DNA of 64,000 nucleotides, from contig DASPNM010000023.1 of the NCBI GenBank assembly GCA_035626515.1, forward strand, positions 1-64,000. The letters run 5' to 3'. Source of the DNA: DASPNM01 sp035626515 (GTDB taxonomy: Bacteria > Bacteroidota > Bacteroidia > Chitinophagales > Chitinophagaceae). The notes below the pieces were generated by a model that was not told the origin of the DNA, did no database searches, and worked only from the letters and a program-made list of their open reading frames with translations. A program made the position numbers and the translations under genes. Positions 9,447 through 18,904 of the stretch are shown piece by piece. Positions within the stretch are counted from its first letter, which is position 1, and the number at the start of each line of letters is the position of its first letter.

Positions 9447-10154
9447 TTAATTTTTCTCACAGAGTATGATGTTGTTCATGTACAGGTCCTGGCGTTTCGG
9501 GAGTACCCAGCTCCAGAACAAAGCAGAAATATTGATGATGCTATAAGTTATGATACGAAATGCCGACCGGATGACGGGAATCTTCCTGAGGGAAGGGGCA
9601 ATGTGCAAATGCACGTACAAGGTCCACAGTTGAAAGACTGTTTCGACATGGTTACCCGATTTTACCGATGCCAGCACCCTAAAATTTTTTTGCTCAAAAA
9701 GGTGTTGTAAAGCGAAGGAAGTATAACGGGCAAAATCGTTAGGTACTTCGTGCTCGCTGATTGCAAAAGGACAGGTGACCAGTATGCGGGCGCCGGGTTT
9801 CATCACCCTTCGTATTTCGTCAAGGGTTTCATTGAGGTTAAAAACGTGTTCAAAAACCTCACTGCTGAAAACGGAATCGAAATGTTCGTCCGGAAAAGGC
9901 AGGGTTTTCCCATCATAGAGCACATCCACGGTTTCATTTGTATGCGGATGTGCGGGATTTTCGATGTCAACCCCTATGTATTCGGCCACCTGGAAAAGGT
10001 TCCGGTAAGGCTTCGAGCCACAGCCGAAATCGAGGAGCCGGCCGCTAAGCATCGGTGCCTGGAGTGAAATCTGCTTGAGCAGACGTTTTCGCAACAGGTA
10101 GTTAGGGGCGACTATCGAAGGATCAAATTCAGGGGGAACCAGTTTTTCTCTCAT
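9447..10154 (-). CDS. SAM-dependent class I methyltransferase
   Basis: 235 residues from ATG 10154. The SAM-binding motif LLDFGCGSKPYR is followed by an acidic residue pair after IGVDIE and by SEVFEHV, the Methyltransf_11 pattern. The C-terminal hydrophobic stretch (about residues 190-215) may be membrane-associated. The open frame runs 41 codons further upstream inside the TylF-like gene; those residues are antifamily, and the chosen ATG lies one base after that gene's stop. Position in the glycan operon suggests modification of a sugar or lipid-linked intermediate, which is inference. Confidence 0.85.
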   Translation of the reverse strand: MREKLVPPEFDPSIVAPNYLLRKRLLKQISLQAPMLSGRLLDFGCGSKPYRNLFQVAEYIGVDIENPAHPHTNETVDVLYDGKTLPFPDEHFDSVFSSEVFEHVFNLNETLDEIRRVMKPGARILVTCPFAISEHEVPNDFARYTSFALQHLFEQKNFRVLASVKSGNHVETVFQLWTLYVHLHIAPSLRKIPVIRSAFRIITYSIINISALFWSWVLPKRQDLYMNNIILCEKN

Positions 10155-10155
10155 G

Positions 10156-10944
10156 CTACTGTTTGATTGCAATTCGGCCGGTTTCGTCAATCCTGCCCAG
10201 ATAAATCCGACAGGGATGGCGCTCGAAATAATCATCCACAGCCTTGCGCGCGCCCTGCCAGTAACCGTAATCGTCAAGTATCAGCACTCCGCCTGCAGAA
10301 AGAAGCGGAAAAAGATGCAGCAGCTCGTGGTATGTTGATTCGTACCAGTCGGTGTCGAGGCGCAGCAGCGCAATTGCCTCGGGCTTTGTTGCCGGGATCG
10401 TGTCTTCCACCTTTCCCCGAACATACCTGACTTTTTGTTCCGGGTAACCGGTCGCCTTCATTCCTTGCCGGACAGTTTCAATTTCCGAATAAGCCCATAC
10501 CGGATTTTTTTCTTTATCCTGGTTTGCCGCCAGGAGCGTTGCGGCAGATTTTCCTTCATAATCCTTGTCCAGCTCACCGGGCGGAGTCATTCCTTCAAAT
10601 GTATCATACAGGAAAAGCGAGCGGTGAAGAGCATTTTGCGCCACCAGCGTTTCAGCTACGGCCATCATGCTTCCGCCTTTCCAGACTCCGCATTCAACTA
10701 TATCACCGGGGATCTTGTACTTTTCAATATAGCGCACTGCCTCGATGAGTGCATACAGCCTCTGAGGACTTGTCATGGTGTGGGAACGCACTTTGGAATA
10801 GATCGACCGGTGCAAATCTTCGAAATCATTCGGTAAGTCGAAGCCCGACGTTTTCCTCCGAATCTCGTAATTGAATTTCCCCGCTATTTTCTGAATGAAT
10901 GACGTCATGTCATCTATCTTCGTGATCGCAAGATAATTATTCAC
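10156..10944 (-). CDS. TylF/MycF-family O-methyltransferase
   Basis: 262 residues. The core has GDIVECGVWKGGS (SAM site), LYDTFEGM, then RLDTDWYESTYHEL and ILDDYGYWQGARKAV, which are the TylF/macrocin O-methyltransferase blocks including the metal-binding aspartates. Family members methylate hydroxyls of sugars. As first gene of the 10944-6255 operon it probably adds a methyl group to a glycan residue. An alternative ATG at 10908 would shorten it by 12 residues. Only 34 bases separate it from the divergent GT2, so the promoters must overlap. Confidence 0.87.
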   Translation of the reverse strand: MNNYLAITKIDDMTSFIQKIAGKFNYEIRRKTSGFDLPNDFEDLHRSIYSKVRSHTMTSPQRLYALIEAVRYIEKYKIPGDIVECGVWKGGSMMAVAETLVAQNALHRSLFLYDTFEGMTPPGELDKDYEGKSAATLLAANQDKEKNPVWAYSEIETVRQGMKATGYPEQKVRYVRGKVEDTIPATKPEAIALLRLDTDWYESTYHELLHLFPLLSAGGVLILDDYGYWQGARKAVDDYFERHPCRIYLGRIDETGRIAIKQ

Positions 10945-10978
10945 CTATTAATCCCCCGACCGCGGCGTTCAATCCACC

Positions 10979-11863
10979 ATGGATGTTTCGATCGTCATCA
11001 TCAACTACAATACGTTTTCTCTCACTTCAGACTGCATCCGCTCCCTGAAGCGCGAGACGAGAGGGCTCAATTACGAACTCATCCTGGTCGACAACGCTTC
11101 TACGGAAACTGATTCCTGGCTTTTCCTGCAGGCATTTCCGGACATCAAACTCATCAAAAGCCCTGTCAACGGCGGCTTTGCCCATGCAAACAACCTGGGG
11201 ATTGCGCAGGCCGCCGGGAAATACATTCTATTGCTCAACAGCGATACGCTACTCACCGAAGACAGCATCTCCCGTTCCGTTGAATTCTGCAAAACCCTGC
11301 CCGACGCGGGTGTCCTGGGTTGCCGCATGGTGTACCCCGACGGCGAGATTCAGTACACCGCGCGCAGGTTCCGCGGCATCGGCTGGGAACTGCTGGACCT
11401 GTTTCGGTTCATTCCTTACATGATGCCTTATCATCGCAGGAGCCGCCTCATGCTGGGTAAATATTTTCGCCACGACGAAACCGTACAGTGCGACTGGCTG
11501 AACGGGGCTTTCTTCCTGTTTGAAAAGGAACTCCTGGGCCTGCTGCCGGGAAAAAAGCTCGACGAGCGCTTTTTCATGTATGGCGAGGACCAGCTCTGGT
11601 GCGAACAGATCCGTGCGCTGGGGAGACGAAATTATTTTTTCGCCGGCACCACCATCATCCACATCGGGGGAGGAAGCACCGATCCCCAACGACGGCTTGC
11701 CCTCCGAAAAATCATGATCAGAAACGAACTGGCAATCATGCGCGCGCGGAAAGGAACCGGCATTTACTACCTCGTATTTTGGATTATCTATTGCGGCAAA
11801 GAATATACGCGTAATGCGATTAAGTGGCTTGTTCTGAAGACCACCGGCAGGCTGCTAAGGTAG
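10979..11863 (+). CDS. Family 2 glycosyltransferase (rhamnosyltransferase-like)
   Basis: 294 residues. GT-A fold with VSIVIINYNTFSLT at the start, LVDNAS and LLNSDTLL as the nucleotide and metal sites, and the WLNGAFFLFEKE block often seen in rhamnosyltransferase-like enzymes. A hydrophobic segment near residues 262-275 suggests membrane association. It is transcribed away from the five-gene operon, and its 3' end overlaps the converging GT4 gene by nine bases. Confidence 0.9.
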   Translation: MDVSIVIINYNTFSLTSDCIRSLKRETRGLNYELILVDNASTETDSWLFLQAFPDIKLIKSPVNGGFAHANNLGIAQAAGKYILLLNSDTLLTEDSISRSVEFCKTLPDAGVLGCRMVYPDGEIQYTARRFRGIGWELLDLFRFIPYMMPYHRRSRLMLGKYFRHDETVQCDWLNGAFFLFEKELLGLLPGKKLDERFFMYGEDQLWCEQIRALGRRNYFFAGTTIIHIGGGSTDPQRRLALRKIMIRNELAIMRARKGTGIYYLVFWIIYCGKEYTRNAIKWLVLKTTGRLLR

Positions 11864-12964
11864 CTGGTTCGATACCCGCCCGGCGAGAAAAGGCCAGTAA
11901 TAATGCTGATAGTAAGCCGAGGGCGTTGGAATTTCCTTTTCGACGTTCTCGATTACCCGGGCAGCAAATTCTTCCCAGTCGTCATCCTTCGTAATTACAA
12001 GCTTTTCTCCGCAGATGGCCGGATCAAGTCCTGCTGCCCCGGTGCGGCTCGATACCGCGGTGCATCCGTAAGCAATAGCCTCCACGAGCTTAGTCTTGAT
12101 GCCGCCTCCGCTCTGCACCGGGTTCAGAAAAATGTCAGAAGCCTTGTAGTACCGGTCAATCTCGGTAGTGAAACCGGCATAAATTACATTCTTTTGATTC
12201 CAGGCGCGGAGCTCATTGTATTCCGCAGGCAGCTTCGACCCGGCCACAAGGATGCGATACGGTAGGCCGGAGCCGGCGAGGAGCGGATTAATCCGGTTAA
12301 GAATCGTTTGAAGAGCGTCCAGGTTGGGCTTGTAATTCAGCAGCCCGTTGAAAAACAAAAGACGTGTCTCTGCGGAAAGATCAAAGCGTTCCAGCAGCTG
12401 CCGCCTGCAATCGTGACGGTCGGAAGGATAGCTGGAGATATCTATGCCGAAGGGAAGGTCGATGCATTTTTCTGGAGGAATATCCCATGCGCTCACTGCG
12501 AATTCCCGGTCTCCGCTCGTGATGAACAGGATCGCGTCGGCCATCCTGAAAAAATTGCGCTCGTAGCTGCGTAGGATACGCCACCACCATTTTCCCAGTG
12601 AGCGGAACCGCTGGTATTCGATATTGTGAGTGTGAACTACGGTCGCAACTCCGGTCTTCCTGCGCAGCTTTCGCGCCAGCCAATAATAGTAGGGATGTTC
12701 CCAGATCACGGTTTCAATTCCGTGCGCACGAATGAATTCCGTGAGCCTGCCTGTAAGCGAAATATCGACATAGCGGGAACGGCCGGATTTGAGGAGCGGA
12801 AAAAGGCTGTAATTCCGCGCGAGCGAATTATCATTCTCCGGAACTGAAATGACCGACACCTCCTGTGTGTTCGCAAGGTGTTCGACGAAGCGCGCAATGA
12901 ATTTTTGTCCCCCGGAGTCGAATGGCAGGTATTTGTAAGGAGCTATTACCAGGATCTTTTTCAT
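11855..12964 (-). CDS. Family 4 glycosyltransferase
   Basis: 369 residues from ATG 12964. The N-terminal domain begins KKILVIAPYKYLPFDSGGQ, HTHNIEYQRF lies mid-domain, and the donor-binding block is VQSGGGIKTKLVEAIAYG. Glycan-building transferase of unknown donor. The longer open frame (to 13309) overlaps the YfhO gene and is rejected because the ATG at 12964 overlaps the YfhO stop in an ATGA arrangement, a clear sign of translational coupling. It converges with the GT2 on the other strand. Confidence 0.9.
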   Translation of the reverse strand: MKKILVIAPYKYLPFDSGGQKFIARFVEHLANTQEVSVISVPENDNSLARNYSLFPLLKSGRSRYVDISLTGRLTEFIRAHGIETVIWEHPYYYWLARKLRRKTGVATVVHTHNIEYQRFRSLGKWWWRILRSYERNFFRMADAILFITSGDREFAVSAWDIPPEKCIDLPFGIDISSYPSDRHDCRRQLLERFDLSAETRLLFFNGLLNYKPNLDALQTILNRINPLLAGSGLPYRILVAGSKLPAEYNELRAWNQKNVIYAGFTTEIDRYYKASDIFLNPVQSGGGIKTKLVEAIAYGCTAVSSRTGAAGLDPAICGEKLVITKDDDWEEFAARVIENVEKEIPTPSAYYQHYYWPFLAGRVSNQLP

Positions 12965-15438
12965 GCCCGTTTCGGCTGCTTTCTTTCCTGCCTCCACGCC
13001 AGGAAAAGTCCGCCACCTACCAGCAACAATACCAGGAAGGAGGCCGCATAGCTGACGCGGTATCCTTTCCGGAATGAGGAAGGCTCGAAGATGAATCGGA
13101 TCTGGTGTTTCCCGGCGGGAACGGGCATGCCCCTCAGGATGTAATTCGTGTTCACGTAGGGAACTTGGTTTCCGTCGAGGTAGGCATTCCAGCCTTTCGG
13201 GTAGTAAATCTCGCTGAATACAGCGAACTGGGGAGCAGACGCATTTACCTCGTAGTCGATCGTGTCGTTGCTGAAGCGAACCAGGCGGATGCTCGCGGTC
13301 GAATCCCACTGCGGCTGGGTCACCTGCGCACTGAGAGCGCGCTCCACGACAGCGGTATCTCTCAAATTAGTCTCGCCGATTGTCTTGATGGCTTCAACAC
13401 GGTTTTCTACGAACGAAACGTGCTTTACCAGCCACGCCGCACCAAAGGCTTCGGGATTGGGAAGTACGCTGGTCTGGCGGGTCTGCGGGTCGCCGACAAT
13501 GATGTATTTCGTGTTCAGCATGTTCAGTACTCCGGGTGTGGGACGGTTCGACAGGTACATCTCAATTACGTCCTGGTAGATGCGCAGCTTGGCCGGATGG
13601 TACCCTCCGACTGATTTATGGAAATAAGAGGTGCGCGATTCGTTGTAGGTGTCCGACGCCATATTGAACACCCGGAAGTGCGGATCCCTGTCCTGCAGGA
13701 TCTGCTGATCGGCAGCCGACGGGCTGAAATTAGACACGTTGAATTCCTCTTTGGATACGTACTGGTCTTCGCCCAGGTACTGATAGCTGATCATGGTCAG
13801 CTCCAGCGTTGTGATTCCGGACACGAGCAAAGCTGCCGCCATTCTCTTAAACCAACCTTTCATATAGAAGTAAAGAATTCCCAGCAGCAGCAGCGTTAAA
13901 CCAAGCGCCCGCAAAAGCTGTCCGCCGAACATCGCCCTGCGGTCCTGCTTGAGTCCGGAAACGATCAGCCTTCCAATTTCGTCATTCCCACTTTCATCCC
14001 ACTTCGTTGTGAGGAGTTGCTGATCGATCGGTGCGCTGTAATCCATTCCGATGTAGAGCAGGATCAGCAAACCAAATAAACCGCCTACGGCGAAAAGCAA
14101 TTTCCGGAATTTTTCACGCAGCAATTCCCGGCTCGTTTCGTTGAATAGTAATTGTTGTAACGTCACGACCGCCATGATACCGACAGTGAACTGAGGAACC
14201 ACCTGCGCCATTGAAGGCGCACGGAATTTGTTGTAAAGTGGAAGATTTTGAAAAAGAAAAGTGTTGAACTCCGCGAAGTTCTTGCCCCAGGACATGAATA
14301 TTCCCAGCACGGTGGCTGCGAGGAGTCCCCAACGAAGCGGAGAACGTACCAGCACAAAACCGATAATCCCGAGGACGCAGATCATAACGCCGAGGTACGC
14401 CGGCCCGGCTGTATAGGGCAAAGCACCCCAATAAGCCGGAAGACTGGTGGCCAGCTGTGCCGCGTTCATTTCATTCACCCCGCGCCCAACGAGTTTCTTT
14501 ACCACGTTCGACTTTTCATCCAAATTGCGCGCGTGGCTGCCGCCAAACGCATTCGGCATCATGAGCGTGGACGTCTCCGCCTTCCCGATGCTGTACACGA
14601 ACGCGTAGGAGGTATCCAAACCTTTCGTTTTTACCGCCCGTACTGAATCCCCGGCAATCTCCAGATCCTTTCCCCCGCGCATGGTGTAGGCAGTATATTC
14701 TGATGTGGTGAGAAGCAGTAACGCACTGCCGGCCAGCCCGACAATTGCCGCGAGCGCGGTAATGCCCGCCGAAACAAGCAGATGCTTCCAGTCCTTCGCC
14801 CGGATCCAGCGGTATACATAAAATATGGTGACGAGCGTGGCAATGATGAAGAAATAGTAGCTGATCTGCAGGTGGTTGACCCCGATTTGCTGATAAGCAC
14901 CGAGGGTCGTGAGTGCAAGGCCGAGCCAGTATTTTTTTTGAAAGGTGCACAGAATTCCTGCGAGCAGCAGCGGCATGAAGGCGGTCGCCAGCATTTGCGT
15001 ATCATGGCCGGCATTGATGACAACGGCGTTGTAGGTGGAATAAGCATAAGCCAGTGCACCGAACGCAGCTACCACGGGGCGGGCGCCCAGCACCAGTCCA
15101 AGGATGTAAAAGCAAACGCAGGCGAGAAAGAAAAAATTCATTGGTTTGGGTAGACCGAACGCCAGGATTTTCGTAAAGTCGGGCAGGATGCTTTTTCCTT
15201 CCATGGCCACCTGGTAGTTGGGCATCCCGCTGAACAGGTTCGGATTCCACAACGGAAAATGACCGTGTTTTTCCTTGTATTCAAACGCGTTCTGCGCCAT
15301 TCCCCGCCACCCGATCGTGTCGTGCTGGTTCAATACATTGCCCTCAAGCACCGGCTTGCAGAAGATCACCGTCACGAGCAGAAATGCGACCAGTGCAACC
15401 AGGTGGGGGAGTAGTTTTTTCAGCGTTTGATTTCTCAT
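12961..15438 (-). CDS. YfhO-family multi-pass membrane protein
   Basis: 825 residues with about a dozen transmembrane helices in the first two thirds and a soluble extracytoplasmic region near residues 560-790, then a final helix and a short basic tail. The pattern NQHDTIGWRG, PLWNPNLFSGMPNYQ and GHDTQMLA is typical of the YfhO/GT-C-like family, members of which decorate cell-envelope polymers with sugars from lipid carriers. It is translationally coupled to the downstream GT4, so the pair probably makes and transfers one sugar; the substrate is not readable. Confidence 0.87.
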   Translation of the reverse strand: MRNQTLKKLLPHLVALVAFLLVTVIFCKPVLEGNVLNQHDTIGWRGMAQNAFEYKEKHGHFPLWNPNLFSGMPNYQVAMEGKSILPDFTKILAFGLPKPMNFFFLACVCFYILGLVLGARPVVAAFGALAYAYSTYNAVVINAGHDTQMLATAFMPLLLAGILCTFQKKYWLGLALTTLGAYQQIGVNHLQISYYFFIIATLVTIFYVYRWIRAKDWKHLLVSAGITALAAIVGLAGSALLLLTTSEYTAYTMRGGKDLEIAGDSVRAVKTKGLDTSYAFVYSIGKAETSTLMMPNAFGGSHARNLDEKSNVVKKLVGRGVNEMNAAQLATSLPAYWGALPYTAGPAYLGVMICVLGIIGFVLVRSPLRWGLLAATVLGIFMSWGKNFAEFNTFLFQNLPLYNKFRAPSMAQVVPQFTVGIMAVVTLQQLLFNETSRELLREKFRKLLFAVGGLFGLLILLYIGMDYSAPIDQQLLTTKWDESGNDEIGRLIVSGLKQDRRAMFGGQLLRALGLTLLLLGILYFYMKGWFKRMAAALLVSGITTLELTMISYQYLGEDQYVSKEEFNVSNFSPSAADQQILQDRDPHFRVFNMASDTYNESRTSYFHKSVGGYHPAKLRIYQDVIEMYLSNRPTPGVLNMLNTKYIIVGDPQTRQTSVLPNPEAFGAAWLVKHVSFVENRVEAIKTIGETNLRDTAVVERALSAQVTQPQWDSTASIRLVRFSNDTIDYEVNASAPQFAVFSEIYYPKGWNAYLDGNQVPYVNTNYILRGMPVPAGKHQIRFIFEPSSFRKGYRVSYAASFLVLLLVGGGLFLAWRQERKQPKRA

Positions 15439-15545
15439 CCGGGCTGTTTAAGCTGACAAAATAATGGTATTTTTTGCAGTTTGTTCTTTGTAACTCCGTT
15501 TCCCGATGGTCGCATGCGCACCGGTGATTAACTTCGGAAAATCTT

Positions 15546-15845
15546 ATGGCCTGGCTTCGATTCTTATCCCGTCTTTCTTTCATCTGCGGGTTGTTCTTTT
15601 TGCTCTCGCTTTCGCTTCTCATTCATCCCTGGCTGAAAGATGAAAGTCTCGTTTCTACAATCATCACGATTGGGTATTTTATGGGACTCATCATAGTTCC
15701 TTTCACCGTGCTCTGCTATCTCGGCGTGGTGCTCGCAAACCGGCGGCTGGGTCGCTACGTGCCCGCGTGGCTGGTGGTGGCTAACCTGCTCTTCTTACTC
15801 GTGCTGTTTGTTTATATCTTGTACCTGAATAAATCTCTGCCTTGA
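15546..15845 (+). CDS. Small three-helix membrane protein of unknown function
   Basis: 99 residues with three hydrophobic segments (about 8-27, 39-62 and 74-95). I do not recognise the family. Its stop codon is directly followed by the start of the queuosine-precursor transporter gene with no spacing, so the two are surely co-transcribed and perhaps translationally coupled. No perfect TAnnTTTG box is seen in the 107-base gap shared with the divergent YfhO gene. Confidence 0.65.
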   Translation: MAWLRFLSRLSFICGLFFLLSLSLLIHPWLKDESLVSTIITIGYFMGLIIVPFTVLCYLGVVLANRRLGRYVPAWLVVANLLFLLVLFVYILYLNKSLP

Positions 15846-16646
15846 ATGGGCGAATCAATAACAGGAAATAAATCTGCCCGGCTGTTTGTGATCCTGGCTG
15901 GTGTGTTCATCGCGAATGCCCTCATCGCGGAGATCATCGGCGTCAAGATCTTTTCACTTGAAAAAACGCTGGGCATCGAGCCCCTGCGGATACGGATTCT
16001 GGGAAATGAGCTTTCGGTCAATCTCACCGCCGGGGTGTTGCTCTGGCCCGTAGTCTTCATTATGACCGACATCATCAACGAATATTATGGCCCCAAGGGT
16101 GTGCACTTTCTTTCCTTTCTCACCGCCGCGTTGATCGCTTTCGCTTTTGTCATCTTCTACCTTGCCATGCGGCTGGCACCGGCTGATTTCTTTGTGACAA
16201 GCCGTGTGGGAAGCGGCGTGCCTGATATGGAGAAGGCTTATCACAGCGTCCTCGGCCAGGGAGCTTTCATCATCCTGGGGTCACTGACCGCATTTTTGCT
16301 CGCACAGCTTATTGATGTGTTCGTTTTTCACCGCATCAAGCGCCGCACGGGCGAGCGCCGGATCTGGTTGCGGGCGACAGGGTCCACACTCGTGTCCCAG
16401 TTCATCGACAGCTTCGTGGTGCTCTTTATCGCATTTTACGTGGGCACGCGCATCAACGCCTCGAAGGACGATTTTGTCTGGCCGCTCGGTCTTTTCCTTT
16501 CGGTCGGAGTCGTCAACTACATTTACAAGTTTCTTGTGGCCATTATTCTCACCCCCGTGATCTACCTCGTGCACGGCTGGATCGAACGCTATCTTGGCGA
16601 AGAGCTTTCGACGCAGATGAAGCGCGCAGCGATGGGACAGCGCTAA
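15846..16646 (+). CDS. yhhQ: Queuosine precursor transporter (YhhQ/VUT family)
   Basis: Inner-membrane importer for queuine precursors such as preQ0/preQ1, of the VUT_1 (formerly DUF165) family. 266 residues with about six or seven helices. ANALIAEIIGVKIF near the N-terminus, MTDIINEYYGPKG in the middle and STLVSQFIDSFVVLF are the conserved blocks. The C-terminus is slightly longer than in E. coli YhhQ. Its last four bases overlap the converging Nudix gene. Confidence 0.9.
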   Translation: MGESITGNKSARLFVILAGVFIANALIAEIIGVKIFSLEKTLGIEPLRIRILGNELSVNLTAGVLLWPVVFIMTDIINEYYGPKGVHFLSFLTAALIAFAFVIFYLAMRLAPADFFVTSRVGSGVPDMEKAYHSVLGQGAFIILGSLTAFLLAQLIDVFVFHRIKRRTGERRIWLRATGSTLVSQFIDSFVVLFIAFYVGTRINASKDDFVWPLGLFLSVGVVNYIYKFLVAIILTPVIYLVHGWIERYLGEELSTQMKRAAMGQR

Positions 16647-17107
16647 TGGCGGTCGCGAATCATACGGGCAACGAGCTTGTCGATCGGGAGCGACATGGAG
16701 TCTTCAGAAAATTCTTCCCAGTCAATAAACCGGAAAGCTTCGGTTTCGCCTGTCTCCTCGTAGATCTTCATCTGCCGTTCGTCGAAATCGAAAGGTCGCG
16801 TTCGTAACGGGGCACTTATCGGGCCAAGGGCGCGGGCAAAATAATAGATGGAAAGGATCTGTTGCCCCGGGTTGAATGCAGAAAGCTGGAAATAATCCGT
16901 CGTATAAATATGGTCGCCGATTTCCACTTCCAGGTTGAGCTCTTCGCCAAACTCCCGCTTCAGGCAATCGCGCGTTCCTTCTCCAAATTCCAGTCCCCCG
17001 CCAGGAAATTTTGTGTAATAGCCTCCCCGGATGAGCTCGTCGGCAACCAGCACCTGCCGTTGCTGGTTGAGCAGCACGCCGTACACTCTGATGTTGAACT
17101 GCTGCAT
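16643..17107 (-). CDS. Nudix hydrolase
   Basis: 154 residues. The Nudix box is complete: GGGLEFGEGTRDCLKREFGEE fits GX5EX7REUXEEXGU except that the last position is variable. Hydrolyses a nucleoside diphosphate linked to another group; the substrate cannot be told from sequence. It sits three bases after the corA start on the same strand, suggesting one transcript, and overlaps the yhhQ 3' end. Confidence 0.9.
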   Translation of the reverse strand: MQQFNIRVYGVLLNQQRQVLVADELIRGGYYTKFPGGGLEFGEGTRDCLKREFGEELNLEVEIGDHIYTTDYFQLSAFNPGQQILSIYYFARALGPISAPLRTRPFDFDERQMKIYEETGETEAFRFIDWEEFSEDSMSLPIDKLVARMIRDRH

Positions 17108-17110
17108 TTG

Positions 17111-18049
17111 TCAAAAGGGTTTTCGTCGCAGGAACATCCACCCGATTACCAGGGAAATGCTTAGCGACAGAATGATGGGGATCCAGAATGTGTTTGGTGA
17201 ATGCTGGAAGGGCAGGGGTACGTTCATTCCGTAGATGCTCGCAATGAGGATTGGAAAGGTAAGAACGATGGTGATCACCGACAGGCGCTTCAGCACCTCG
17301 TTCTGGTTGTTCGCGATAATGCCGGCGAAGGCGTCGAGCGTGCTGCTCAAAATGTTGCTGTAGATATTTGCCATCTCCAGCGCCTGCGAATTGTCGACAA
17401 TCAGGTCCTCCAAAAATTCCTTTTCGTCTTCCGTCAGCGCCAGGAAGTTTGATCGCTGCAGCTTCATCATGAGCAGCTCGTTGGAGCGAAGCGCGGTGAC
17501 GAAGTATACCAGGCTCTTCTGGATGCGCATGAGCTGAAGCAGGTGTTCGTTTCGGCTCGCGTCGTAAAGCTTTTGCTCCAGAAGGTTGCGGCGGTGATTG
17601 ATCTCCTTCAGGTGCTCCATAAAATTCTGGACGATCTTCTCAAAGATCTTCAGCACCATCATGCTTTTTTTGTCCGGGTGCCGGTTCTGAAAGGTGCTCA
17701 GAAATTTCTTGATCGCAGCGTTCTCAAAAGAATTAACTGTCACGATCTGGTTGTGAGTAAGAATAATACAGATGGGGATGGTGATGTAGAATGCGTCACT
17801 CTCGTTGAAAGAATTGTTTTCCGTGGGCGTCTTGATGACGATCAGCTTTACATTGTCCTCCTCCTCGAACCGGCTCCGCTCGTCAATGTCCAGCGAGTCT
17901 TTCAGGAAGTCAATCGGAATGTCCAGCTCGGTGGACAGATTCGAAAACTCCTCCTGGCGCAGCGGCGGGTACACGTTGATCCAGGCGCCGCTTTCCGGCC
18001 GGTCGATGGCCACGGTCTTCAGGTCTATATTTTTAAAATATTGGATCAC
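17111..18049 (-). CDS. corA: CorA-family magnesium/divalent cation transporter
   Basis: 312 residues. The large cytoplasmic domain (1-245) is rich in charged helices, followed by two C-terminal transmembrane helices. The selectivity motif GMN is at 274-276 (in ASIYGMNVPLPF) at the end of the first helix. Homopentameric channel for Mg2+ and related ions. It lies downstream of dapF, separated by a hairpin at 18075-18096, and is followed closely by the Nudix gene. Confidence 0.93.
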   Translation of the reverse strand: MIQYFKNIDLKTVAIDRPESGAWINVYPPLRQEEFSNLSTELDIPIDFLKDSLDIDERSRFEEEDNVKLIVIKTPTENNSFNESDAFYITIPICIILTHNQIVTVNSFENAAIKKFLSTFQNRHPDKKSMMVLKIFEKIVQNFMEHLKEINHRRNLLEQKLYDASRNEHLLQLMRIQKSLVYFVTALRSNELLMMKLQRSNFLALTEDEKEFLEDLIVDNSQALEMANIYSNILSSTLDAFAGIIANNQNEVLKRLSVITIVLTFPILIASIYGMNVPLPFQHSPNTFWIPIILSLSISLVIGWMFLRRKPF

Positions 18050-18074
18050 TGTGTAAATCCAGCATGTTGGAATA

Positions 18075-18096
18075 AAGCCGGAAAAAAGACCGGCTT
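18075..18096 (-). terminator. Hairpin after dapF
   Basis: Perfect 7-bp arms AAGCCGG and CCGGCTT with an 8-base loop, lying just beyond the dapF stop. The loop is T-rich on the minus strand, but no strong T-run follows, so termination may be partial and allow read-through into corA. Confidence 0.45.
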
Positions 18097-18114
18097 GTTT
18101 GGAACCCTGCTGCC

Positions 18115-18900
18115 TCAGCGTAGTTCAATGGTGCCCTCAAACACCTTTTCCGCCGGCCCGCAGAGCCAGATATTCTCAAACCGGTCCTCGTCTATACGGT
18201 CGAATTCAACCGTAAGCTTCCCACCCAGTGTCTTTACCTCCACTTCGTTGAAGCCATTTTCATTGTGGTAGCAAATCAGCGCCGCGGCGGTCACCCCGGT
18301 GCCGCAGGACCAGGTCTCGTTCTCCACACCGCGCTCGTAGGTGCGTACTACGATCCGGTCCACTTCGTCGGTTTGCTCGACGAAATTCACATTGATACCC
18401 GCTTCGCTGAATTCCCTGCTGTAGCGAATTTCATGGCCTTTTTTGTAAACATCCAGATCCATAACACCGGTTACCATCTTCACGTAATGCGGCGAACCGG
18501 TGTCCAGGACAAAATCATTGTGAAATTTTCGGACAGCGGTGACATTCTTCATTTTCAGTGACACAGTTCCATCCGTATCAATCTCTGCCTCGTGTTCCCC
18601 ATCGGCCGCCCAAAACCGGTATGATGATTTGTGCAGCCCGAGGAGGTAGACGAATTTCACCAGGCAGCGCGCTCCGTTTCCGCACATTGAACCTTCGCGT
18701 CCGTCGGAATTGAAATAACGCATTTCGAAATCCCAGCCCTTCCGTTCCTGCAACATCATCAGGCCGTCGGCCCCTATGCCGAACCGCCGGTCACAAAGCC
18801 GGCGTACCTGCTCTTCCGAAAGCGCGAATTCAAGCTTCCGGTTGTCGAGAATGATGAAATCATTTCCGGTACCCTGGTATTTGTGAAACTGGATGGTCAT
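18115..18900 (-). CDS. dapF: Diaminopimelate epimerase
   Basis: Converts LL-diaminopimelate to the meso form for peptidoglycan and lysine synthesis. 261 residues from ATG 18900. Both catalytic cysteines are present: Cys73 in MCGNGARC and Cys199 in WSCGTGVTAAA. KYQGTGNDFI at the N-terminus is family-typical. The frame is open to an ATG at 18930, but that would overlap the upstream phosphorylase gene; 18900 leaves a four-base gap. Confidence 0.95.
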   Translation of the reverse strand: MTIQFHKYQGTGNDFIILDNRKLEFALSEEQVRRLCDRRFGIGADGLMMLQERKGWDFEMRYFNSDGREGSMCGNGARCLVKFVYLLGLHKSSYRFWAADGEHEAEIDTDGTVSLKMKNVTAVRKFHNDFVLDTGSPHYVKMVTGVMDLDVYKKGHEIRYSREFSEAGINVNFVEQTDEVDRIVVRTYERGVENETWSCGTGVTAAALICYHNENGFNEVEVKTLGGKLTVEFDRIDEDRFENIWLCGPAEKVFEGTIELR

Positions 18901-18904
18901 ATTC

